64,000 bases of DNA from Pascua guehoae (GCA_001600415.1 BCJX01000001.1:3544410-3608409); one strand, 5' to 3'; shown: positions 1 to 12,649, counted from the stretch's first letter. Made by a program: numbers and translations. Notes: generated from the letters alone by a model not told the origin.

Positions 1-1004
1 GGGGGGGGGGACACACTGGCGAAATCGGGTTGGGTTTGACTGCTGCGTTGGGCGCGGACTGGATTTCGCTGACCTTAGCGACAAGTTTACTGTTCCCGAG
101 GAGCATGCGCATGCGCAGTAGCGCGGCTTGGGCTAGCCTCGAGACTCACTGCGGACATGGCGAACGGCGTCGTTTGTATTATGGAGCGTCTTGTATAGTA
201 GTGCCATGAACTCGTGAGATGGTGTCGTCGAGGCGGGTCGTTCGGGCACGGAGGGCGGGGGAATGCGTGGACTGTACTGTACAGGTGCGTTTCGTCGGGT
301 GCCATGTCGAGACTTGAGGGCGGCAGTTTGCCGGCAGTACAGAGGCACATGAGCTCTGTACCCGGTCGCTGTGTGGTGTCTTTGCTGCAATCCATGGGTT
401 CCTATTGCGAGTGAGTAGAGCAGTGTTTCGCTGGGGCCAAGTTGACTGGTTGCGTGCAGCACATAAGGAAAGGGCGTGGTATGTGACCTTGCATTGTTGG
501 GCTTGCCATTGTTGGGATTGCCATCGTTGGACCAACTATTGGGCCACCATGACGGTCAAACGCCAGAGAACCGACCTGCGTCAGTGTGCATGTTGGGCCA
601 GCACAGAATTCCCTGCAATCCAGACGCTAGCATAGATACATCAAGTGGTACAAGTTCGCTAGCCGGATGGCGGTGTATGCAGTTTGGGATGTGAGGGGGT
701 AAGGGTTCTAGGGCGGTGATGTGTGGTTACAAGGTGTGTGTGTATGCAAGTGTGAGTTGAATGGGTGGTGGGTGTATGCAGTTTGGAGTGGTGGGTGTGG
801 GTGCCGGGGAGAGACGATGGTATCGATATTTGTATTGTGGGTATTGCCGAGTGGCCGGGTATGAAGAAGCCAGGCATCCAGGTCGAGTTGTAGGCAGGCA
901 ACCAGGTGGAGTTGTAGGCAACCAGGTCGAGTTGCTCGTTTGAATTGGCGCGAGGAATGATATAGGGAGGCGAGCCGTACCCTACGCAGAACGACTGCCG
1001 TGAC
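1..1004. other. Non-coding end of window
   Basis: No supportable gene. The window opens with ten G residues. A short phrase (GGTGTATGCAGTTTGG) occurs near 672 and again near 771, and a small tandem repeat lies at 878-934. The open frames on both strands are short, compositionally odd and lack splice-linked partners. This stretch is probably the 3' flank of the minus-strand kinase gene. Confidence 0.5.
878..934. repeat. Short tandem repeat, about 20-bp unit
   Basis: Three imperfect copies of an AACCAGGTCGAGTTGTAGGC-like unit lie in a row, differing at one or two bases. No coding role is visible. Confidence 0.7.
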
Positions 1005-3112
1005 TCAGAACATCACCGTTGGCCTCACGATGCCGCCGACGACCATGGCTCTGTGGTGTTATCCGTGCTCAATCTCTCCAGTGCTTCACCCTGCTTCACC
1101 CCGCTTCACTCACCTGACACGAGCAAACTCGGGGAGCATCGAGTCGTACAGCTTGTGCTCCCACTTGTGCTCTGGCGCGCTCGCCACGCGCTTGAGCCAC
1201 GCGCTCTCGCGGTCAGACAGGGCGGGCGATGGCGGCCGCGCGTCGAGTAACAGGTCGTGGGCATGCTTGGGAAAGCCAGTGCCCATGGGCGTGAGCGGGA
1301 GACGCAGGGTGGTAGTTGGGATTGAGCCCCGGCGCGACTGTGCCGACGGCGGTGTCAGGAGGCGAGCGATAGCGTCGTCGCCTTGGACATGCGGGCGTGT
1401 GACCATGGCGGCGACGATGGCGGCCCCGAGGGTCGCGAGGTCGCTTGTCGTGTCGGCCGTGTAGACGGCGGTGTCAAAGACGTGGGAGAGGAGGTGAGGT
1501 ACAGCTACGCTGGTGGGTGAGCATTGACCAGCGAACGACTACCCACTTGACATCTTCGCTGAGCAGGATGACCCGCTCTGGTGAGCATGCGCCGAGGGCA
1601 TTTGCCTCCTCGCGGAGCGAAAGCACCTGCGACTCGAGGATACACCTGGGGTCAGTATGCCCCAATCTCAGTGCCTACTCACCGCGTGTTGGCGCGTAGG
1701 TCGTAGAACTCGGGCACAGAGACTCCCTGCTCAAAGCGCGTCGTGCCAGAGACGCACGACGTGAGCCCTGGCACAGGGTACGGGCTGGTGTCAGAAAGCT
1801 TTGACGACGTCGACGTACTGGGCAAAGGCAAAGCGTTTGTTGTCGTTGCCGAGGGAGCCACCGGGGGCGAAGAGCGTAGCAAGGTGGCCCAGTACGTTCC
1901 ACCTGTGTGTGAGTTGCATCCGGCGACATTGCAACTCACTTTCCGTTGGCGTACTTGTCGCGCACGAGCTGACGTGCAGCACACCCGTTTGGATCGTGGG
2001 TGAGGGCGACAAGCGTGCCGTCGGAAATATTGGGGACAATGGCAGTGCCGACCCGTGTTTTTGCCTTTGCGGTGGTTGCAGAAACGATGAGGTGGTCAAT
2101 GTCGCCTTGGATAACGACGATATCGCGCGGGCCGGGGGTGGCGGCCAGGTGGGCAGCGAGGGCCGATGGGAGGACTAGGTGGTTAGTGGTGCCAGGTCAT
2201 GTCAGCTCACAGGGAAGGACGCTCGCGGCGCCGATGCCCCAGCGCTCGCGCCAGTATGGGCCGAGCTTGCCGACAACCTCAGTGGGAGCGACATTGCGGA
2301 CAGGAAGGATGCGAGCGTGCCTCCCACTTGCTCCGTTGACAGGGTTAGCTGCGCCACGAAAGATTGCCGCCTCTTGCGGTGTCACAGCCCCCGGAAGCTG
2401 CACCAGGAGAGAGGACATGAGGTAGCCGAGAGGCACGAGGTTGGTAGCTTTCGAATCATGTTCAAGGTGATGCGCAACGGTGCCAGGAAAAGCAAGGATG
2501 TCCCGGAGAGGCATGGGGCTCAACGCTGCGTCGCGGGTGTCGGCTGGCGGAGTGTAGAAGGGGTCCATAATGGCGAGGTCTGGCACTTGCGAGTCCAGCG
2601 CGTTGTGAGGCTCGAGGTGGGTCGGAAAGGGGAGCGTCAGCGAGACCGAAGTTGGGTGAGGGACCGTTCCGGAGACAGTCTCTACCGTAGAGAGATCGGC
2701 ATGAAGAATCAGTTGTCCGAGGGCCGATTCTGTGGTCAGTGAGTGGGGACACGCGGTGACTCACCCAGTGCGACAAGGAGGGGGCGGAGGGAGTGTGGGT
2801 CGGCGTGTTGGATGGCCTGCAGGTGGGTCAGCGTGTGACAGAGAGGGACACGGGTGTCGAGGGGGTGTTGTGGTGGACTGATAGCCAGGAAAGGAAAAAG
2901 GTCAGGTAACGATGGGCGAGACTGGGTAACACGAAACCGACACTACATGCACGGCAGCAGGGAAGGACACGCACATAGTACGTCGACGGCAAGGCGAGGC
3001 TGCGAAACGGGACTGTGACGTGCAAGTGGGGGCACAGGTCGCGGTCGAGACTATTGGACAGCGACGCGACCAGCGTGGTCGGGGAGAATGCGAGGATGAG
3101 GTGCTGTGCCAT
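1005..3112 (-). CDS. Divergent FGGY-family carbohydrate kinase (xylulokinase-like)
   Basis: Exons in transcript order: 3112-2982, 2877-2765, 2729-2211, 2174-1940, 1902-1819, 1784-1683, 1645-1547, 1509-1114 and probably 1050-1005 (about 574 aa; if the last intron is not spliced it stops at 1110, about 560 aa). Xylulokinases phosphorylate D-xylulose with ATP in the cytosol. The C-terminal half fits that family: a VVGKLGPYWRERWG block, a GD pair in VIQGDID where family members carry the catalytic Asp, an ALTHDPNGCAAR-like block, and FDTAVYTADTTSDLATLGAA, which matches the family's closing ATP-binding segment. The N-terminal half is poorly conserved: the usual LDxSTQ start reads AFSPTTL and no QQHG motif is visible. 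Four introns are only 34-37 nt. It is an FGGY relative; activity on xylulose is doubtful. The 5' exons are less certain than the 3' ones. Confidence 0.72.
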
Positions 3113-4827
3113 CCCGGAAGACACCCGTGCGGGGGGATGGGGACCGCGACGAGGCGGACAGGCAAGTGAGAGAGAGGGAGAGAGAGTGAAGAGTGAAGAA
3201 CAAAAGGCAATTGTGCCGATGTCAGAATCGAGGTTGCGGTGGAGGACACGACACGTTCCCAAGGGTTTGTTGCAATCGCGCGTTGTCGTGAGTTGCCACC
3301 ACTCACTCACTCACTTGACGATGCTCCCGGTCTCGTGGTCGGCCGGGTCGGCTCTGTCCGCCGTCGATTCGCGGCGGGGGCGGTCGTTGCCGTCGTTGCA
3401 GCCGGGGCCCGACCAGTCTATAGGATTGTAGTAGTGTGCTGCGTTACAAGGGGAGAATGAATGAATGGATGAACAAGATGGAAACAAGCAGCCAAGTAGT
3501 AGTATGTATTCACAGTGTAGAGTGAGAGTGCGCCCCCCACACCCCCTTCCCCCGTGTTCCCCCCTTTCCCACGCATCCCGTTTCATTTCCTGTTGCGTTC
3601 GTGCTCTTTGCAGTCGCCATTCCCCACTCGGACACCGCCTCTGCTCTGCTCTTGATCGGCACGCCCTGGTCAGTCGGCCGTGCCCACAGTAGCACGCCTA
3701 TTACACTTGTGCAGTATAGACGGACCAGTCTTTGTGCTTTGTGCTCGGACTATACCATCTGCCGAGGAAGGAGTGGCCAGAAAGCGACGGCAATAACGCC
3801 AAGGCAACGGTCTAGACGGCGGGGTATTGGCCGTACTGGGAATGTGATCCCAAGGCAAGCACATGTCACGCCGCTGCCATGCTGCGGACTGCACGCTGCA
3901 CCACGCTGCACCCGGTTTAGATTCCGTCGCTCGTTTGTTTGGTACTGGTTCAGCATGTCCAGTCGAGAATGGTTCGCACCGATCACATCTCTCCTGGTTC
4001 TTGTCGATGGATCGTCCGCCGTCCGTGGCGTCCGTGGCGTCCGCGGCCAGTGGATCTTAGCCCGACAAGGTGCCATCGTGCACCACCATCATCTTCATTG
4101 CCGCCAGAACCCCCACCACCGAAACAACATGCCATAGGGACGTGCAGGTGCCAGCCCGTCAGTGAAAGGCGAAGAATAACCCATGCCATAGACTTGAACA
4201 AGGGCGGTCAGTACTCTGCGCCAGTTGGACATTGTCTTCAAGCCCCACTGCCATTGTTTGGTTCCGAAGTGTCATTAGTGCGAGGCCAGTGAATCTCCTT
4301 GCTCCGAGGCCTGTAGGGTACCGTGGCGTGCGTCGTAATCACTGGACGTTGCCTTGTTGCCTCGTTGCCTCATGCCGTCAGTCGTTTAGTTGGACAGAGG
4401 TACACAGGCCAATGCGCTATCGTGCCCACAATGCGCTCTGCTCGCTTGTCGTACCACTCGCCGATCCTACACGTGGACCAGGGTAGTCCCCACGCGTCTC
4501 ACGCCTGCAGTTCAATCGGGCACCCATCTGATGCTTGACGAGGGCGCCATTTTAGCCATGTCGGACGCGATCGGAGGGTGCGAGTTGAACGAGCATCATT
4601 GTGAATAGTTGGCTTTCACTGCCTGCAGCCTGGTGGTAGGCTGCATGGCCTTGGGTTGCATTTAGCTCCCGTCCCGACAATCAGTGGTGTCCACCGTGGG
4701 AAATGTCAATCTTTCATCGAGCACACCGCCGCTGCCGATCGCACCTGATCAAAGCAGCAAACATCTCGACTGAAACGCACCAACCCTCTTCCTCAACTCA
4801 CATCCTCTACTCGCATTACTATCAAAC
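3113..4827. other. Intergenic region between divergent genes
   Basis: 1.7 kb between the start of the minus-strand FGGY kinase and the start of TMA7. It should hold both promoters. The last 60 bases before TMA7 are a pyrimidine-rich leader. No open frame here is supported by splice signals or recognisable sequence. Confidence 0.55.
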
Positions 4828-6468
4828 ATGGGTGGACGTCAAGGTATGTGCAGCGGTCTGAGAATGCGAGACAAGTTACAGAGCTGACAGCACAGGTGGC
4901 AAGGGTGAGTTGATGCGAGGCGCGACGGAGGCGAGGCGACGACGACGAGCTCGTTCCGCATCGACGCGTGACCTATGTATTCTGGAGCAGAGCTGACACT
5001 CGTGTTTAGCTAAGCCTCTCAAGGTGCGTCTGCGCTGCGTTCCAAGTATTGTGCTGACGCTATTATCGTGATTTTTCTCCATCTACCTCTCACTACGCGT
5101 ATTCATTATCGTAACGCCTGGAACGCTCTCCACGTTGGTCCGCGCACGTGCTCCACACCTCGATCCCGGTCATTTCTATATCCAGGCTCCCAAGAAGAAG
5201 GCCGTCGAGCTCGACGATGAGGACCTCGCTTTCAAGGTAAGTCGACCGTCCACGTGCGGTGCGAGTCGGATGAGGGCGGTGGCGATTTGTTGTGATGTTG
5301 TTGCTTGGGTCTAGTGATTGTTTCATGCCTCGGTTTCGCGAGATGCGGGCCATGTCACAATGTTGTCACAGAGAATGGCGTACTGACGCGGCACAGGAGA
5401 GGCAGAAGCGCGAGGCTGCTGAGATGAAGGCCATGGCCGCCAAGGGTGAGTACCGAACGGGGATTCTCGAATCGTGGCGAGAGACATGTGTGGTATGCCG
5501 CGCGCTGGTTGTGCGCTCCTCGCCTCGCCTACTGTCAACGTAGGAGAGTGGGATACGTCGCGTGTGCCCGAGCACGTGCGTCCTCTGCGTCCGAGGACGG
5601 ACACACGGGGAGATGGGTCCGGATGTGCCAAGCAGCCGGAGACAGAGGGAGATGTTTGGGGGCGAGATCTGAGATGTGAGAGTGGGCAGGGAGTCTGTGC
5701 CGCCCTCCGCAACTCTGCATCGATTGGGTACCGCGATGTCTTGTCCCAACCTTGACTTCAAGGGGACATGGTATCATGGGACCTTGGTGGATGTTGAGGC
5801 GGTGGCGGTCACCTTGGTGGCCAAGAAGGAACCTATTGGCGTTGTGCGTGGCAGCATTGCGTATTAGTGTTTTGGTCCCGTTCCGCCCACTCCCCAGCCC
5901 TTATATATCATGGTCAGTCATGATCAGGTTTTGGGGGGCTGAAGCTGCGTACTGAGTGCCACACACTGCGTTTTCGCCCCCGTCCCAGAGCCACGGTAGT
6001 CGGCAGGAGATGCGTCGTGGGGTACGATGAGCTACTATGACCACGGGCGGTTGCCGGCGCGGAAGACGAGCGTCAGCGTGATGCGTCGATAGTCACGGAT
6101 CTAAAACGCCCTCGGCGTCTGGCTGGTGCAGTCTGGGGACTTGTGGGTGCCCATCGTCGGAGCATCACAACCCATATGTGGTGTTGTTGTTGTCTCCATT
6201 GCAGGGTGTTGTTGTCTTCCGACCGACGTCTTATCGCGCCTTGGCACTGCGCGACGCGCGTCTGGATCAGCGACGATGACGCGGCCGTAACTGACTCGCA
6301 GCGGCTGGCAAGGGCCCTCTCGCCACTGGTGGCATCAAGAAGTGAGTTGGAGGCGTCTGCCATAGGCAATGGCCCCAGGAACATTGGAACATTGCCCGGG
6401 CCAGGGCAACTTTCAGTTTAGAGTTTGGCTGGCCACGGTGGCTAACGCGCAGGTCTGGCAAGAAGTAG
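4828..6468 (+). CDS. TMA7: TMA7, translation machinery-associated protein 7
   Basis: Seven tiny exons: 4828-4843, 4896-4904, 5010-5023, 5186-5236, 5397-5445, 6302-6341 and 6453-6468 (16, 9, 14, 51, 49, 40 and 16 nt). They total 195 nt in one frame and encode 64 residues, the family's usual length. The product starts MGGRQGGKAKPLKAPKKK, continues DDEDLAFKERQK and ends GPLATGGIKKSGKK, an unmistakable match to TMA7 (known from yeast as a small ribosome-associated protein). All six introns are GT-AG; the last has a GCTAAC branch point. Intron 5 is 856 nt, far longer than the others. The protein is highly charged with no membrane segment. Conventional ORF calling misses this gene because no exon is longer than 51 nt. 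Confidence 0.95.
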
Positions 6469-9282
6469 GGTCGAAGTGTCGGGCAGGGTGACATCCTGCG
6501 TCGCGGCCGCGGTGCAATGTCGTAATCGACCAGCAATGTTATGCACGCTGTGATGCACCCACCATGGAGGGAGGGGACAGCTTGTGTGCCTGCGGGCCTG
6601 GGCACCTTGTAGGCTGTGCAGCTACAGTACAGTTGTGTTGTTCAGACGCCGAAATGACTTGGCATGGCAGTGGCATTTGCCGTCGAGCAATGAATGGCAA
6701 GGGAGTCGTAGGTGCAGACTATTTATCAATAAACGTGCAACAACATATCTCTCACGGGCTCACGGGTACCTCCTGCCATCTCCCCTCTTTTTTTCAAACT
6801 CTGCAACCGAACTGCAGCCCCTTGCCCCATGGCGACCAGGCCCTGAAATCTGAAGCAATGGGGACACGAGCTCATTCAGTGCCTGTTGCAGAGCTTGCAC
6901 ACGGAACGCGGCGTAAAATGGTGGAAACCTGAGGCGCTCGCAGGTGGCTCACATGCTCACATGGCATGCTCGAGATGGTGAGAAGGGGTAGAGAGGAACA
7001 GCTTTGGGCTTTCACATCACAGGACAAGGGTCACGACAAAGTAACCAGAAACAAGGGGTCGAGGTCCCGCCCTGCAGCAGGCAGCAGTACAGAAAATCCG
7101 CGGGAGTAGTAAAGGCCACGTTGCCAGCTTGCAGCAGGCCAGCAGGCAGCAAGACCAGCACAGCCATGCAGCCAGCCCAGGCAGTGAGCAGATGAATGCA
7201 CTTCACGACAAGACGCGCATCGAATGGACGTCTGATGGAGCATGTAGGGTTTCGGCCCTCATTGATGGCCCTGGTCGTCGGAAAGGGGGGAATGATTTGC
7301 TCCTGCGAGCTTGTGGTTGATAGTCACCACCACCCACAATCCATATTGGGCTACAGTGGAGAGGAGAGATCTTCAGCATCAGACAATCCATCTCTCGCGA
7401 CGTACGACACGACACACAAACGACGCGAACGACGCACGACACGACGAGCACGGCCACATTGTAACCTCGGGATTACCCAGGCGACAACCGCGTCGAGCTT
7501 CCAACCACCCCCACATCTGAACCACCCCACCCCACACGGCTCTACTCGCCATCGACCACATCCACACCTACACACGCCCATTACGGCCCGACGCTCTTGG
7601 ACGCCACTCGCCGACGCCACGGCGCCACTGTCCACGAGCCCCTTGCACCCTACCACCCTACTGCCGCGCGTTTCGCCGCGCGCCTCATACCCTGGCTTGC
7701 GCCTTTTGCTGGGCGCTGCCAACTGGCGGTCGAGTCGCGTCCAACCCATTTCATCTGGTGTGTAGAGACGGCGTTCTTTGCGGCGTCACCTTGCTTTGGG
7801 AAGAACGCACACTGAGCACGCACACACGCGTTTCTGTGGCTGCTCCTTTTCAATCCAAGGAGCCCACTTTGTCTGTGCCTCTCTGTGCTGCACAGCGAGA
7901 GCCTGTCATTGAGCACTGCAGGCCGCAGGCCAAAGGTCAAGGGGTTGTAAGAGCCAGCGCAGGCGTCGACTGGCTAGTTTGCGTCGGAGCTGTACGCGGT
8001 GGCGTTGCACAGGGCTTTCGATACGGCGGTCGTCGGCGACCACCGGCGGTCTGTGCGGCATTGGCCTGGAGAAGAGAGATAGTTGCGAGCTGCGAGTTGC
8101 GCATTGACACTCGCTCGCTGGCTCTTTGCTTTGCTTTGCTCTATTGGCATCATTCCAACGCACTTTGCTGTCTCACTCTACCCACGCAGAGACACAGATC
8201 ACATACCCCCCTCCCCCCAACGGCCAGCCGTCAGAGGAGAAGAAAAAAAAAAAAGTCCGAGCGTAGCGCATGGTCTAGTGTGGGTTTGGCGCGAAAACAA
8301 TCAAAAGAGGGTCCCCTCATTTACGACGGCGGCGCATCGGCACATCGGCACATCGGGGCACACTGGCACACTGGGCGGCGTCGACGACGAGGGCGCGGGC
8401 AACGAGCCGAACCTCTAGTACAGGACTTGTTGAAACAGCAACAACACTGTAAACCAGCCAAAAGACGCGCGCGCAAAAGGATCAAGGCAGTGCACAGACC
8501 ACCCACAGCCACCACCAGCCCACCACCACCTGCATCCATCCACCCATCTCCACTGCACTGCCCGCGTGCGCTGCCCGTTGTCCACCACCTCGATTGCGCT
8601 CCACTCGCCCACCCCCTTTTACAACGCCCTCCCCCGTTTCCACTCTGCACCACACCCACGACAGCTTCCGGACAAGTCGGCCACCGTTTTCCAGACGCCG
8701 ATATAGACCCCTGGTGACACAGACACGGACAGACTGCAGACTGGTGCAACACACGCTCAGACACCCACAAACCCACACGAGACACGCGCCCCCCTCCCCT
8801 CTCCCCCCCTCCCACACCCCCCCCCTTTGACCCACCCACCCAACCACACACACATACACACACACACACTCGCGTCCAGTTGGCCTCCTCCTCGTCCTCC
8901 TCTTTCCTCGTTTACAACTGTTCGCCACTAGTCACTCCCATCGACACCCATCGGCTCACCAACAACACCGACCACCAACTTTATCAACACCCTCCACATC
9001 TTGGCCCACGCCCATTCAGCCCACACACCACTCCGGCCTCGTGACTCGGCTTTGCGCACGCGCCACCGGCCCATACAGGCCAGCACCGGACCCCAAAGGC
9101 CCACCGCGCCCGGCACCCGGCACCGACTGCGCACCCGAGCCCTCCACGCGCACTGCGCGCGCCGCGACGCAGAGCCTCCTCGCTCCCCCCTTTCCTCCCA
9201 TCGCACCATTGCTACTTGACGACCCCTTCTTGGCGTCCTCGGTTCCCCCCACCATCTCTCCTCACTACGTCGACGCCGCGCG
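6469..9282. other. Long upstream region of the RasGAP gene
   Basis: 2.8 kb without a supportable gene. Low-complexity CAG-type and CA/CCA-rich stretches dominate from about 7060 onward, and 8600-9280 is strongly pyrimidine/CA-rich, as in the long 5' leaders of regulatory genes. The long plus-strand frame 7758-8717 lacks family similarity and looks compositional. Confidence 0.5.
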
Positions 9283-11913
9283 ATGGCTGCGCTCACAATG
9301 TCGGCGCCAGGTACTCCCGGACCCTCGGGGACAGCCATGGGCGGGCCGTATGGCTCGGCCCAGTCCCAAGCCTCGCACGGTGGGCACCATGGACCCACCC
9401 CTTCACAGGCGAGCGTGACCGTGAGCCCCTCTCCGAGCAGACGCCTCACGAACCGCATGACGAACCGCTACTCTGTGACGGCAATGTACTCGCTTGCGGC
9501 CGAGCAGGACGTCGAAGTCGAAGACGAGCTGGCACGCGCGCAAAAGCGCCTCCGTGATCTCAAGATGCGCATTTCGTCCCAGAGCAAGAAGAACTTTGTG
9601 CTCGAACGCGACGTCCGGTACCTCGACTCGCGCATTGGGTTGCTTATCCAGAACCGCATTGCTGCAGACGAAAAGCGCCAAGTACAGGAGACGCTTGAAG
9701 AGGTCGAGGAGGAGACGGGAAACTATCCCGACACGCGCAAGCTGTCCCAGTACAGCAACCTCTTCTTCCTCCTCCAGTCTGAGCCACGGCATGTTGCCGC
9801 CCTCTGCCGCCTCGTGTCCCTCTCTGAAATCGACACGCTCCTCCAAACAGTCATGTTCACCCTGTACGGTAACCAGTACGAGCAACGAGAAGAGCATCTG
9901 CTTCTTACCATGTTTCAGGTGAGCAGGGACACTGATACTGGTGGCCAGAAGCTGACTTCCACACCAGAGTGTCCTCGCTGCCCAATTCGAGAGCACGACC
10001 GAGTTTGGCTCGCTCCTCCGCCAGAACACGCCCGTGTCGCGCATGATGACGACGTACACGCGCCGTGGACCAGGTCAGAGCTACTTGAAAAACGTCCTCG
10101 CCGAGCGCATCAACTCGCTCATCGAGCACAAGGATCTCAATCTCGAAATCAACCCCTTAAAGGTGGGTAGGACAAGCCCTGTGTCGTGCTTATCGCTAAC
10201 TCCTTGCCAGGTGTACGAGCACATGATTCAGCAGATTGAGACGGACACTGGCGTGCTCCCTCCATCATTGCCACGAGGCGTTCCTGCCGAGGTGGCAGCG
10301 GTCAACCCCGACGTGCAAGCGATTATCCAGCCCCGCCTGACCATGCTCATGGAGATTGCCGACACATTCTTGCGGACCATTATGGATTCGCTCGAGACGG
10401 TGCCCTATGGTATCCGCTGGATCTGCAAGCAGATTCGCTCCCTCACGCGTCGCAAGTACCCCGACGCCTCGGACGCGTCAATATGCTCCCTTATCGGTGG
10501 CTTCTTCTTCCTCCGCTTTATCAACCCGGCCATTGTTACGCCCCAGGCCTACATGCTCGTCGACGGTGTCCCCGCAAAGCACCCGCGCCGAACACTCACC
10601 CTCATTGCCAAAATGCTCCAAAACCTCGCCAATAAGCCGAGCTACTCGAAGGAGCAGTACATGATGTCGCTCAACCCATTTGTCGAAAACAACAAGACAA
10701 TGATGAACCAATTCCTCAACACGCTCTGCGAGGTCGGCGATTTTTACGAATCACTCGAGATGGACCAGTACATGGCGCTGTCCAAAAAGGACCTCACCAT
10801 CAGCATTACCCTCAACGAGCTGTACAACACACACTCGCTGTTCATGCAGCACATTGAGACATTGGTGAGTGTGATCGGGCACCATGTGGGCACCAGGACA
10901 CTGACCACGCGCACAGTCACCAAATGACCGACAACATCTGCGCGTGCTTCTCGATGAGCTCGGACCCGCGCCAGCTCAGGTCCCTCGAGCCGAGAATACG
11001 TCAATAGAGCTCTCGCTCTACTCGCGATGGGAGACGCCAATCCAGGACCTGTCCACTGCGCTCATGTCGGATAGCGTTACGCAAAACGACATCAACTTTA
11101 TGGAGACAAAGTCGATCTTTGTCCACCTGTTGCGTTCGATGCCCGGGATTGCAGATAAGCGGCCCATCGACCTTCCTGCGCTGGCCGAGCGTGCGGCCAC
11201 GTCCAAGGACCCCGTGCTTGTCCGCCGCGGCATCAAGGTGCAAAATCTCCTGTCTGAGCTCGAGCAAGCAGGTGTCGTCGACCGGCACGACGACTACAAG
11301 GTGCTCCAGGACGAGGTCTCGCAGGAAATGGTGCACCTCGGCAACGCGCGCGAAAAGGTCATTTTAGAGACGCGCTCGCTCGAGGCCGTGTACCGCACCA
11401 TCTGCGACCACAACAACTACCTCCGGTCCCAGATTGAGCAGTACAAGGCGTACCTTGTCAACTCGCGCATGATGATGACAAAGGACAAGGGGTCGACTGG
11501 TGTTGGCGTCATTAGCGTCAACGGCAGGGAGAAGAAGACGCCCAGGCAGCAGGCGCTCGGCCCGTACCGGTTCACGCACGCCCAGTTTGAAAAAGAAGGC
11601 ATCATCATGGACAGCAACGTGCCCGAGAACCGTCGAGCCAACATTTTCTTCAACATTGCGTCCCCAACGCCGGGCACCTTCCTCATTGCGCTCCACTTTA
11701 AGGGGCGCGAAAAGCCCATTCTCGAGATGGACCTCAAGATTGACGACCTCTTGGAGAAGGTGAGCCGAGAGAGATATTGGGGGTGGGGTTTGTTTCGAGC
11801 GCTGACACTTTTAGCAAAAGGACAATGACGCGACGCTCGACCTCGAGTATGTCCAGCTCAATGTCCCAAAGGTCCTGGCCCTGTTCAACAAGCTCTTCAC
11901 CAAGCGCCGATGA
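9283..11913 (+). CDS. gap1: Ras GTPase-activating protein (RasGAP plus RasGAP C-terminal domain)
   Basis: Exons 9283-9918, 9968-10162, 10211-10864, 10917-11759 and 11815-11913 give 808 aa. The protein stimulates GTP hydrolysis by Ras and so switches Ras/cAMP or mating signalling off. Order: a Ser/Gly/Pro-rich N-terminus (to about residue 60), a coiled coil (about 75-135), a RasGAP domain (about 150-520) with a probable arginine finger in SLLRQNTPVSR (Arg about 229) and the diagnostic FFFLRFINPAIVTPQAYM motif (about 375-395), then a RasGAP-C domain typical of the IQGAP/S. pombe Gap1 branch. There is no neurofibromin-type extension, so it is Gap1/Sar1-like and not Ira-like. The first ATG in frame after the pyrimidine-rich leader is used; a second ATG follows at codon 6. 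Confidence 0.93.
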
Positions 11914-12649
11914 GTGGAGCCGAGGCGAGCGGCGATTCATGCCCAGCCCGAACCGTTGCCCACGGGCAAGCCATTTTTGGTGTCGAGAGCCAAGCATCGT
12001 CGAGGACGAGCACCTCGTCAGCCAGCCGGGCACCCACTCAATCCTGCTGCGGCTCGATCCAACGCAGCGTGGCCTCACACTCCCGACCCCCACACCCACC
12101 CCTCCGACCATACTGTCCACCGTGCCGTTCTGCCGCCACGCACCCATCGCATATCTTACACGCCTCTATTCACTTGTCTGCTCCGGTAGTCCCCACGTCA
12201 CCCCGTTTGCGCAGAGTGCGCTCGTGCACGATACCTTTGGACTGGATTACATACCACTATGTTCCCTATACTGTTTGCCCACAGCCTCTGTAGTGGCTGC
12301 GCGCTGGCGTGCTTATGTACTCGGTCGAATGTACGAGATTCCGTTGTGGGTGTGGTGGTGAATGTGCGCTGTGCAGTGGGCGGCGGGCGGGGCGCCGGCG
12401 GTGTCGCTGGCTGTTATTGTTGTCGACCGTTGGCCAGTGGCTGGCCAGTGGCCGGGCTGGGAAGTAAGTACGGTACTGCCAGCTCGCCCTGGATGCATCC
12501 TCGCCCTGGCTGTGTCACTCTGCCAGGTCGCCTCCACAATTTGCCACCGCGGAAGCAAAATGTTTGAACCGGCAACTTGGACAACTTCGACAGACACACA
12601 AAGTCAACATCGACCACCACCACCGTCCACCCACCCTCTCATCGACACC
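11914..12649 (+). other. Intergenic region between RasGAP and BMT5
   Basis: 0.74 kb between two genes on the same strand. It should hold the RasGAP 3' UTR and the BMT5 promoter. The BMT5 frame stays open upstream to 12362, but that part is not protein-like and the 12650 ATG has the better context. Nothing else is seen. Confidence 0.5.

Noticed and set aside
1..10. Poly-G start as a telomere or telomere-adjacent repeat
   Set aside because: Ten G followed by unique sequence with no TTAGGG-type repeats.
5975..6130. Box C/D snoRNA inside TMA7 intron 5
   Set aside because: An ACGATGA-like box C is present, but no well placed CTGA box D or terminal stem could be found.
7758..8717. 319-codon plus-strand frame upstream of the RasGAP gene
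   Set aside because: Low-complexity CA-rich leader translated by chance; no domain, no coding-like periodicity, and it overlaps probable 5' UTR.
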